Positions 23,981-31,752 of a DNA stretch of 38,206 nt are shown here, piece after piece. Source of the stretch: Nitrososphaerota archaeon (GTDB lineage: Archaea; Thermoproteota; Nitrososphaeria; Nitrososphaerales; CADDZS01); assembly GCA_013288145.1 (NCBI GenBank), contig JABDCJ010000021.1, forward strand, positions 1 through 38,206. The letters run 5' to 3'. The stretch's first letter is position 1; each line of letters opens with the position of its first letter. The notes beneath the pieces were generated by a model. It was not told the DNA's origin, searched no databases, and saw only the letters and a program-made list of their open reading frames with translations. The position numbers and the translations under genes were made by a program.

Positions 23981-25444
23981 ATGACAATTTTCCTGCTCGG
24001 CATCGATGGAGCTTCAATGAATACGATCAATGAGACGCTCAGCCGAATTCATCTCCCGAACTTTGAGAAACTAATTGCAAAAGGGTCATTAGCTGATCTA
24101 AAGTCGGTTTACCCGTATGTAACTGCTCCAGCGTGGACCACGATTTTCTCCGGAGTCAACCCCGGAAAGCACGGGATTTTCGAGATGTTCGAAATTAGGG
24201 ACGACAAAGTCGTACCATCGAACATGCGCAGTACGGATGTTCCACTTCTCTGGGACCATCTCTCCTGGGCAAACAAACGGAGTCTTGTTGTGGGCATCCC
24301 GTTCATACATCCAGCGCCGAAGATAAACGGCATCTTCGTCACGGGTCGATTCTCTCCAAAGTTATCATGTTATCCCGAGGAAACTAGATCGCGGTTCGAC
24401 CTGCGGGGTTTCAATTTCGACGACCTGTCAATGGAAGAAAAAACAGAGAAAATCTTCGTCGAGGGCTCGAACAATATCTCAACGAAGATTCTTGAAAATC
24501 TGGAAAAACGGACGAAGGCCGTTTCAGAAATGATCGACTCTGAAAAATGGGACGTTGCCATTATCGTAGAAGGCTTGCCCGACGATCTCCTGCACCTAAG
24601 CTATGGCGACAATATGATAGTAGACGAGATGTATCTCGCCCTTGATCGTCTTCTCGGACAAGTATTAAGCCGGATGACACCGGAGGACTCGCTGATAGTT
24701 TTTTCCGATCACGGCTTTTGCAAGGTCGAAAAAGTACTCTTCATGAATGAATGGCTCCTCCAGAAAAGATACGCTACTCTCAACCAGACCGCTCTTTCCA
24801 GGTTTTTGATCTGGCTGGGACTTGATTGGGATTCTTTGAGCGATCCCGGATTCACAAGCAAAATCTTCCGGTATATGCTGGAACACCTTCCGTGGCTCAC
24901 TGGAAGGATAAAAAACTCGGTCCGATCCGGATTGGTAGTGGACGAAAATTATCGAATAAAAACCTCGAAAGTAAGTGCTTTCAGCATCAATGAACCTCTC
25001 GCTTGGCTTCGAATTTCGGAAAACCAAGAGAGATTCGTCACACAAGATTCTCTCGTCTCCGAGCTTGAAGAGCTGAAACAGCAGGGTCTGTTGAAAAACG
25101 TCTTTGAAACTGACAAGATTTACACCGGCAAATTCGTGAGGTTTGCCCCGGGCAAGATTCTGGTGGAAGCACCTGATGGTTGGGCTGTTGACACATTAAG
25201 ATGGAACAAGAGGGAGCTAAGCGGGAAGCCTCTTTTTACAAAGAAAGGAGTACATAGACGCGAAGGAGTACTTTTCATCTACTCAGGTAGCAATAGCGTC
25301 AAGTTAGAGTCACCTAGAGTCCATGACATCGTTCCTACGGTGCTCGACCTCATGCGATTTCCCATTCCGGAAAATATTGATGGAAAGTCGCTTGTGCAGA
25401 AACAAAAAGAAGCTGAACTTCTAAATGTAGCCAAGCGCCTTTAG
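23981..25444 (+). CDS. Alkaline phosphatase superfamily phosphodiesterase/nucleotide pyrophosphatase-like enzyme
   Basis: The protein has 487 residues from the ATG at 23981; a TTG at 23966 would add five residues, but the family begins right at the first strand (TIFLLGIDGASM). The nucleophile region is VTAPAWTTIFSGVNPGKHGI, with Thr in TAPAWTT as the likely nucleophile. Metal ligands follow in GLPDDLLHL and SDHGFCKVEKVLFMNEWL, then the late RREGVLFIYSG and RVHDIVPTVLDL. It should cleave phosphate mono- or diesters. There is no signal peptide, so it is cytoplasmic. Its 3' end overlaps the convergent ribbon-helix-helix gene by 24 bp. Confidence 0.85.
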   Translation: MTIFLLGIDGASMNTINETLSRIHLPNFEKLIAKGSLADLKSVYPYVTAPAWTTIFSGVNPGKHGIFEMFEIRDDKVVPSNMRSTDVPLLWDHLSWANKRSLVVGIPFIHPAPKINGIFVTGRFSPKLSCYPEETRSRFDLRGFNFDDLSMEEKTEKIFVEGSNNISTKILENLEKRTKAVSEMIDSEKWDVAIIVEGLPDDLLHLSYGDNMIVDEMYLALDRLLGQVLSRMTPEDSLIVFSDHGFCKVEKVLFMNEWLLQKRYATLNQTALSRFLIWLGLDWDSLSDPGFTSKIFRYMLEHLPWLTGRIKNSVRSGLVVDENYRIKTSKVSAFSINEPLAWLRISENQERFVTQDSLVSELEELKQQGLLKNVFETDKIYTGKFVRFAPGKILVEAPDGWAVDTLRWNKRELSGKPLFTKKGVHRREGVLFIYSGSNSVKLESPRVHDIVPTVLDLMRFPIPENIDGKSLVQKQKEAELLNVAKRL

Positions 25445-25657
25445 CCTGGCAGTAACGATTTCAGAGTCTTCGGTTGAGAGCTCTTCATCACCCTTCTTCT
25501 TGCCGATCTGAGATCTAAGGAGATACGAGACGTAATCATCAACTGAAGAGAAACCGGTGCCCGATATCATTCCTTTGAGGTCGTTGTACAAGTCGGCTCC
25601 TATCATAACCGCCACGGTTTTGTCGCTTTTCGGATCTTGAATTTGTTTTGAGTTCAA
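25421..25657 (-). CDS. CopG-like ribbon-helix-helix protein with LGYI tail
   Basis: The protein has 78 residues from TTG. After a polar lead comes a strand (KTVAVMIGADLY), a helix (NDLKGMISGTG) and a turn with a second helix (SSVDDYVSYLLRSQI), the CopG/Arc ribbon-helix-helix layout. A linker of charged residues then leads to SEIVTARLKALGYI. The C-terminal RLKALGYI motif is common at the ends of alkaline-phosphatase-superfamily and sulfatase proteins, as far as I recall. Here it is on a separate, convergent gene whose last 24 bp overlap the phosphatase gene. It may bind DNA, perhaps regulating its neighbour. Confidence 0.7.
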   Translation of the reverse strand: MNSKQIQDPKSDKTVAVMIGADLYNDLKGMISGTGFSSVDDYVSYLLRSQIGKKKGDEELSTEDSEIVTARLKALGYI

Positions 25658-25852
25658 AAGAAATATTCATCCTGAAAGAAATTGAAAATCAACCAATATA
25701 GTCCGATGGTTTCCCAGTTTCAAACACCTTCTTTGGATATTTAGCAAGATCGGATCCAAAGTATGAATCGACCTAAGATTGAAAGTGATCTCGTTTTTAG
25801 AATATAGTGTTTATTTGAAGCGCATTTCCAATGGTCCATTGGGAACAATGGA

Positions 25853-26944
25853 GTGGAGATTAGATCCTTGAGGCGAGTAACATTGATTCTGTCCTTGTTT
25901 TTGATTACAGCAACCGTTGCCCTAACTTTCTTCTCCTATGAAGACTCTTTTGCCGCGACCAGTAGGTTTCCCGCATCAAAGCCGGTGTTTGCATTCTACT
26001 ACGGCTGGTACACTCCAAACGCATGGTACGGTGGAGTAAAAGGCCTTACCTCGCTCGCTGTTGCAGATGTTCCGGCGATTGGGCTCTATGATTCTCAAAA
26101 TATTTCCGTAATCGATACGCAGATTTCCGAGGCTCTATCTGCAGGCATCAACGGTTTCATTGCTTCTTGGTGGGGACCTGGAAGCTTTACAGACAACACC
26201 GATCAAATTCTGTTAAACCAGACTGCTTCCAAATTTCAAGATTTTAGCCTGACCCTGTACTTTGAGACATCCATAATACAAAATTCGACTTTATCAAATC
26301 AAAGTACGCAAATCGAAAAGGATGTTACGTATATCATGCAAACATACGGAAATAACGTTGCATTTACCCACATTAACGGCCGACCAGTGCTATTCATGAG
26401 CGGCGCCGACAACTGGCCAGTTTCATTTTGGTCTGGCGTTACAAATGCAATCCATGCTGCTAATCCAACGCTACTCGTTCTCAGCGATTCATTGAACATT
26501 GCCTACATGAGCGCGTTCGACGGTGCTGCATCGTACGTTGATCTCGGATACATGACCCAGAACCTGACACTTGTAAACGGTACCTATCCAACTTTCACTG
26601 ATATCTCGAAGCTCGCAAAGAGTGAAGGCAAGTACTGGTTTGCGACCGCTTCTCCTGGTTTCAACTGAACTAATGACGGGAAGACTCAGTTCCCAAATGT
26701 GCCGAGAGACGCAGGTAGTACTTTCACCAGAGGTTGGGATATCGCCCAGAATTCAAACCCTTATGGAATAATCGTCGGCACTTGGAATGAATATTATGAA
26801 GGCACATCAATTGAGCCCACGAAATCTTACGGTAGTGTTTACTTGCAGCTTACTACCCATTTATCAGCCGCCTGGCTCATGCCGATTCACAGACATCACC
26901 ACCATACCATTCCTCCCAGATTTTTCCCTCTAAGTTTATACTAA
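25853..26944 (+). pseudogene. GH99-like secreted glycoside hydrolase split by in-frame TGA
   Basis: From the GTG at 25853 the frame encodes a signal peptide (about 1-34), then FAFYYGWYTPNAWYGG, DTQISEALSAGINGFIASWW and RPVLFMSGADN, typical of GH99-like (endo-mannosidase-like) proteins. It stops at TGA 26666-26668 after TASPGFN. The same frame continues at once with TNDGKTQFPNVPRD and reaches GTWNEYYEGTSIEPTKSYGS, the catalytic acid region of the family, before TAA near 26944. Without read-through the first product (271 residues) lacks that part. The lesion is a single nonsense codon, either mutation or sequencing error. The final ~25 residues look abnormal (Pro/His-rich), suggesting further decay at the 3' end. 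Confidence 0.7.
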
Positions 26945-27236
26945 TGCAATTACCAGCGTCATTTTTGTAACAGTAAAATCGTCGATGGTAGGGAAAACAA
27001 AAGAAGCATGGCACGGCTCTCACAAAATGCTGCTCCGCGCTACTATTGAACAGAAGATTCAGTGGCACACGGAACACACCAAAAACTGTTCGTGCCGGCT
27101 CTTCCCGACGAGACTCTCGTGCAGGAAAAAATGGAAAGCAAAGTAAATAATTGTCCGACTTTTTGGAACAACGAGTAGAAAAGACTCTTCCAAAATCGCT
27201 AATACTTAGGGAAATTCTCGGAGTATTAGAAAAAAC

Positions 27237-28586
27237 TTGCAGGAAGAGAAGCTTTCGGATTCCGTTGTTGAGACGACCTCTGAAAACACCTACGGCACGT
27301 GGAGATTTCAAAAAGGTTGGAAACCTCTTCACATTGTCGACGCGGAAGGATGCTTCTTTACTGATGTAAACGGAAACCGGTACCTCGATTTTTCTTCACA
27401 GCTAATGTGCTCGAACCTGGGTCACAAAAACAAGGCAGTCATAGACGCTATTTGCGATCAAGCAAGAAAACTTCCGTACATTGCACCTTCGTTCACCTGC
27501 GATGCAAGAGCCGATCTGAGCAAGCTTCTGCTTGAAGTACTCCCAAGGGGTCTGGAGAAATTCTTCTTCACAACATCTGGCACGGAAGCAGTTGAGGCTG
27601 CAATTAAAATTGCCCGGATGTATACCGGAAAGTACAAGATCATCTCAAGGTACAAATCTTACCACGGTTCGACCGGGGGATCAATTGCCGCAACCGGTGA
27701 TTTCAGAAGAATTCCAATAGAACCCGCTGGAAAAATTGATGGCGTGGTCTTCGCCCCCGAGATGGATCAATACAGATCCCCGTTTGGAATGGAGTTCGAA
27801 AATAGAGCCGAGGCTTCCGCCAACTATATCGAACACATGATAAAAAATGAGGGAAACGTTGCCGCGATTCTCGTCGAGCCCGTCGTGGGCACAAACGGTG
27901 TTCTGGTTCCTCCGAAGGAGTACCTGCCCAGATTGAGGGAGATCGCAACAAACCAAGGCGTCCTTCTAATCGCGGACGAAGTAATGTCTGGCTGGGGTAG
28001 AACGGGTGAATGGTTTGCGGTCAACCACTGGAAAGTTACCCCAGATATTTTGACAACAGCAAAGGGGGTCACGGGAGCCTACGTACCCCTCGGAGTCACC
28101 GCGACCACTCGCGAGATTGCAGAGCACTTTGAGTCTCACTATTTTGCGCATGGGCATACCTATGAAGCTCACCCGATGACACTTGCGCCCGCAATCGCAG
28201 CGATCAACGAGTACCGACGTTTAGATCTTATCACCGCAGCGAGAAAGCAGGGCGAGTACCTGGGGCTTCAGCTTCAGAAATTAAAGTCCAAGCACGTTTC
28301 GATAGGTGACGTGCGCGGGTTGGGACTTTTCTGGGCGGTCGAGCTCGTGAAGAATCGCGAGACGAAGGAACCATTCTTCACACCCGAGGACAAACTTTCC
28401 GGAAAGGCCTCGGTGCTGGACAAAATCAGCGCCGACCTAATGAGACAAGGAGTCTATGTTCAAAGCTGGCTCAGTCATTTTGTCGTGGCTCCGCCGCTGA
28501 TCATAACGAGAGAGGAGATAGACGAAGGGATTAGAGCGTTTGATATGTCGCTTAAGTTCGCTGACGAACTGGTTCTGGAAAATTGA
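27237..28586 (+). CDS. Class III PLP-dependent aminotransferase
   Basis: The protein has 449 residues from TTG. Family parts in order: WKPLHIVDAEGCFFTDVNGN, FFFTTSGTEAVEAAIKIAR, SYHGSTGGS (cofactor phosphate), ILVEPVVGTNG, LIADEVMSGWGRTG (Asp for the pyridine N) and LTTAKGVTGAYVPLG with the Schiff-base Lys. The fold and length fit omega-amino-acid:pyruvate or taurine/beta-alanine-type enzymes. It is cytoplasmic. Its neighbours (P1 and S9 peptidases, peptide-binding protein) suggest use in amino-acid breakdown, but the substrate is not certain. A TATA-like TAATACTT lies about 30 nt before the start. Confidence 0.9.
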   Translation: MQEEKLSDSVVETTSENTYGTWRFQKGWKPLHIVDAEGCFFTDVNGNRYLDFSSQLMCSNLGHKNKAVIDAICDQARKLPYIAPSFTCDARADLSKLLLEVLPRGLEKFFFTTSGTEAVEAAIKIARMYTGKYKIISRYKSYHGSTGGSIAATGDFRRIPIEPAGKIDGVVFAPEMDQYRSPFGMEFENRAEASANYIEHMIKNEGNVAAILVEPVVGTNGVLVPPKEYLPRLREIATNQGVLLIADEVMSGWGRTGEWFAVNHWKVTPDILTTAKGVTGAYVPLGVTATTREIAEHFESHYFAHGHTYEAHPMTLAPAIAAINEYRRLDLITAARKQGEYLGLQLQKLKSKHVSIGDVRGLGLFWAVELVKNRETKEPFFTPEDKLSGKASVLDKISADLMRQGVYVQSWLSHFVVAPPLIITREEIDEGIRAFDMSLKFADELVLEN

Positions 28587-28699
28587 ATTCGTTCACTTTC
28601 GACTGAACCATTCGCTTTTCAGAAGTACGAAAACTAGCTGATCTTCAAAACGGCCACGGAAATAGACAAGCTGTCGAAAAGTACCTTCGAACCTAAAGC

Positions 28700-29644
28700 C
28701 TAGAGCCCTTTCATGCGATTAATCGTAACGCTTCTTGCAATCGAAATCGCAACGCACCTGGCAGAAAGATAACCCACGGCATCAACCAAACGCGGGCCCG
28801 ACTCTTCTGATTTAACCCTCCCGGTCGAAACCGCAAAGATAGTGTCGCCGTCCGAGGTCGTGTGAGTTGGCCGAATCGACATTGCAAAACCGTCGTGTGC
28901 CATCTGTGCAACTTTGATGAGCTCTTCATGTGATAGCTCAACGTTGGTTGCCACGATTCCAATCGTCGTGTTTTCCCTCTTTGGTTCAGTGCGTACGTAT
29001 TCTTCTACCATATCCTCAAACTGGATAAACTTGCCACTTTCATCTCTTGCTCCCTCGAGAATCTGCCCGGTATCCGGGTTTCTTACGTTACCCATGCAAT
29101 TTGTTATCATCAATGCTCCGACCTGAATTTCATCGAACAATGGGACAGAATAAGAGCCAGTCCCTCCCTTTCCAGCCTTGTCGTGTCCTGCGAATCCTCC
29201 CGCACTGCCGCCGATTCCGCCACCGACATTTCCCTCTACAACAGGATCCCTCGAAGCATTGAGGCAGGCTTGATACGCAAGGTCAGGATAGCTCGCATTC
29301 TGAATGTTCGCTCTCCACATGTCGTATATCGTCGCACCAACAATTAGAGGCATTTGCCCGCCGGCGTCCATCGAAACTTCTTGTCGCTCCAATAGATACC
29401 TTCTGATCCCAGCCGGGCAATCCAGACCGTACACGTCGCCCCCGGCAAGAAAGACGGCGTGTCTTTTCACAAATCTTTTTCCGGTATCGATTCCATCAGT
29501 GTCAAAAGTCGTTGGATAGCCACCTCTAGCTTCGTAGGCTACGTTGGCCATTGGCTCGAGTAAAATTACTGTACATCCTGTACCTGCCTTGTCCTCAGAG
29601 TGGCCGACTCGAAGCCCTTCAATAGAGGTGAGAGTATTGTTCAT
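28700..29644 (-). CDS. P1-family (DmpA/BapA-like, S58) aminopeptidase
   Basis: The protein has 314 residues from the ATG at 29644 (MNNTLTSIEGLRVGHSEDKA), the usual start of the family. The frame extends upstream to 29791, but a TATA-like TGTTTAAAG (about 29681-29689) supports the shorter form. Family regions are GGGIGGSAGGFAGHDKAGKG, ALMITNCMGNVRNPDTG and ENTTIGIVATNVELSHEEL with RPTHTTSDGDTIFAVSTG. By homology the precursor cuts itself before the first Thr of NTTIGIVAT to free the N-terminal nucleophile. Known members remove D- or beta-amino acids or act on small amides. It diverges from the S9 peptidase gene with an 82-bp spacer. Confidence 0.85.
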   Translation of the reverse strand: MNNTLTSIEGLRVGHSEDKAGTGCTVILLEPMANVAYEARGGYPTTFDTDGIDTGKRFVKRHAVFLAGGDVYGLDCPAGIRRYLLERQEVSMDAGGQMPLIVGATIYDMWRANIQNASYPDLAYQACLNASRDPVVEGNVGGGIGGSAGGFAGHDKAGKGGTGSYSVPLFDEIQVGALMITNCMGNVRNPDTGQILEGARDESGKFIQFEDMVEEYVRTEPKRENTTIGIVATNVELSHEELIKVAQMAHDGFAMSIRPTHTTSDGDTIFAVSTGRVKSEESGPRLVDAVGYLSARCVAISIARSVTINRMKGL

Positions 29645-29726
29645 TTTTCTCCGCTTGCCCCATCTTTGTGCAGCACTCTTTAAACAGGATTTGCCGCCCA
29701 CATCTAAAAAATAGAAGTGAGATAAA
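29645..29726. promoter_or_regulatory. Divergent promoter between the two peptidase genes
   Basis: Only 82 bp separate the two starts. TGTTTAAAG (minus strand, about 29681-29689) lies about 40 nt before the ATG at 29644, and ATCTAAAAAA (about 29702-29711) about 20 nt before the TTG at 29727. Both could be TATA-like boxes. Confidence 0.4.
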
Positions 29727-31658
29727 TTGTCCGCGCTCGAAAACAAACCAAAAATTGTCGCGCCCTGCGGGACATGGGAATCCTCTGTCACGGCAAAGTC
29801 TATCGGATCGGGTAACCATGTTTTCGAACTTCAGCTTCATTCAGAGGACGTCTACTTTGTCGAGGTAAGACCACGCGAGAAAGCCCGATATTCAGTAATG
29901 AAATTGCGTGCGTCCGGCGGCTCCGAGGTTGAAATTACCCCGCCTCCTTTCAATGCGAGAACTACAGTTCACGAGTACGGTGGGGGCGGATTCGTTCTCG
30001 CAGGAGACGCACTAATCTTCTCGAATTTCTCAGATCAACGATTGTACAAGAAGCAAATTGCTTCATCAACGCAAATACCGACTCCTCTTACTCCAGAGGG
30101 CATCGATTCTCGGTATGCCGACGGTATTTTTGATGAAAAAAGAAATCGGATCATCTGTGTCAAGGAGTTTCATAGGGAACGCGGACAAAGAGAGGCGATA
30201 AACTCTGTCGTCGCAATTAATCTGGGAGATGGACGTGAAACTACTCTTCTGTCCGGTAACGATTTTTACTCGTACCCACGGTTAAGCGCTGACGGGAAAA
30301 AACTAGCCTGGATAACATGGAACTTTCCCAACATGCCCTTCGACGGTTCCGAATTGTGGACCGGTGAATTCAATTCCAGTGGCTTACTCCAAAACAAGAC
30401 AAAGCTCGCCGGCGGGTTAGACGAGTCTGTAACTCAACCCAGATGGTCGGACTCTGGCGATTTGTACTTCATCTCTGATAGAAATGGCTGGTGGAACCTG
30501 TACAGGTGTACCGCCGCCAACGGAATTTCTCCTTTATGCCCTGCAAAGGCTGACTTCTGTCACCCCGACTGGAACCTAGGACTATCTACCTACGCGCTTC
30601 AATCAGGGGATAAAATCATCTGTACTTTCGCCGAAGCTGGCGAATGGAGACTTGCTACGATTGATATCCCCACTTCTGAACTTGCGACAGTCGTAACGCC
30701 GTTCACCGAGATACAATACATCCACGCCCTAAAGGATCGTTTCGCAGTCTTTCTAGCCGGTTCTCCGGACGGGTCTGACGCCATCTATCTCTATGACTTT
30801 CAAACCGTAAAGTTTCAGAGGATTTACGAATCTCCTGGAGAAGATTCGAGTGAGAAAGACAGTCTCCCATCGCTTCCGACACCAAAGAGCTTCAAGACTT
30901 CAAACGGCCTCGAAACTCACGCCTTTTTTTACGAGCCATTCAATCCTAGTTACCGAGCGCCGGATGGAGAAATGCCTCCTCTTGTAGTCATGGCACATGG
31001 TGGCCCGACTCATGCTTCTTCTAATGTGCTTCGAGGTACAACACAATTTTTCACTTCGCGTGGATTTGCAGTGCTGGACGTGAATTACGGAGGGAGCAGC
31101 GCTTTCGGTAGGGAATACCGCAGGAGATTGAACGGACAGTGGGGAGTTGTTGATGTTGATGACTGTGTTAACGGTGCTCTTTCGCTTGCAAGGGAAGGGA
31201 AGATAGACCGCGAGAGAGTTGTCATTCGCGGAGGGAGCGCGGGCGGATGGACGACTCTGTGCGCCGTGGCCTTCAGCGATTTCTTCAAGGCAGGCGCATG
31301 CTACTACGGCATAAGCGATCTGGAGCGCTGGGAACTCGATTGTCACAAGTTTGAGTCTCAGTACCTGCACAGTTTGATCGGATCTTTTCCCCAGGAGCGC
31401 GACCTGTTCTTGGATCGTTCCCCTACAATTCACGCAGATAGTGTGAATGCTCCATTGATTATTTTTCAGGGCTTGGACGACAGGGTCGTGCCGCCGAGCC
31501 AGAGCGAGTTGATGGTTGAGGCGCTCAGAAAGAAAAACAAAACTGTCGAATATTTTGCGTTTGAAGGCGAGCAGCACAACCTTAGACAGGCAAAGAGTGT
31601 TGAGGAATCGCTAGAGCGCGAGCTTGCGTTTTTCAAGAAAGTATTGAAGATCCAATAA
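29727..31658 (+). CDS. S9-family prolyl oligopeptidase-type serine peptidase
   Basis: The protein has 643 residues from TTG. The N-terminal half (about 20-370) is a beta-propeller with repeats such as SYPRLSADGKKLAWITWNFP and RWSDSGDLYFISDRNGWWN. The C-terminal alpha/beta-hydrolase (about 390-643) has VVMAHGGPTHAS, the nucleophile in RGGSAGGWTTL, Asp in GLDDRVVPPSQ and His in EGEQHNLRQ, so the catalytic triad is complete. It has no signal peptide and should act on peptides in the cytoplasm, matching oligopeptides taken up from outside. It shares a divergent promoter region with the P1 aminopeptidase. Acylaminoacyl- or dipeptidyl-peptidase activity cannot be separated by sequence. Confidence 0.9.
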   Translation: MSALENKPKIVAPCGTWESSVTAKSIGSGNHVFELQLHSEDVYFVEVRPREKARYSVMKLRASGGSEVEITPPPFNARTTVHEYGGGGFVLAGDALIFSNFSDQRLYKKQIASSTQIPTPLTPEGIDSRYADGIFDEKRNRIICVKEFHRERGQREAINSVVAINLGDGRETTLLSGNDFYSYPRLSADGKKLAWITWNFPNMPFDGSELWTGEFNSSGLLQNKTKLAGGLDESVTQPRWSDSGDLYFISDRNGWWNLYRCTAANGISPLCPAKADFCHPDWNLGLSTYALQSGDKIICTFAEAGEWRLATIDIPTSELATVVTPFTEIQYIHALKDRFAVFLAGSPDGSDAIYLYDFQTVKFQRIYESPGEDSSEKDSLPSLPTPKSFKTSNGLETHAFFYEPFNPSYRAPDGEMPPLVVMAHGGPTHASSNVLRGTTQFFTSRGFAVLDVNYGGSSAFGREYRRRLNGQWGVVDVDDCVNGALSLAREGKIDRERVVIRGGSAGGWTTLCAVAFSDFFKAGACYYGISDLERWELDCHKFESQYLHSLIGSFPQERDLFLDRSPTIHADSVNAPLIIFQGLDDRVVPPSQSELMVEALRKKNKTVEYFAFEGEQHNLRQAKSVEESLERELAFFKKVLKIQ

Positions 31659-31703
31659 ATCATGACATAGAACGAGCGCTCTAAATTCTCGAAAGAACTT
31701 GCA

Positions 31704-31744
31704 CTCTTAGTTCCCTAAGAGAACAAAGTGGGGAATCATTCCCC
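31704..31744. terminator. Two hairpins between convergent genes
   Basis: CTCTTAG (31704-31710) and CTAAGAG (31715-31721) form a 7-bp stem. GGGGAAT-C-ATTCCCC (31730-31744) is a perfect 15-bp palindrome. Both lie between the ends of the S9 peptidase (31658) and the peptide-binding protein (31753) genes and may end transcription from either side. Confidence 0.5.
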
Positions 31745-31752
31745 TAATTTGA

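Noticed and set aside
26877..27332. Minus-strand 151-codon frame
   Set aside because: It runs across the end of the GH99-like remnant and the start of the aminotransferase, is rich in Phe/Arg/Cys without structure, and has no promoter-like sequence that I can see.
30900..31577. Minus-strand 225-codon frame
   Set aside because: It is antisense to the catalytic domain of the S9 peptidase and has no motif.
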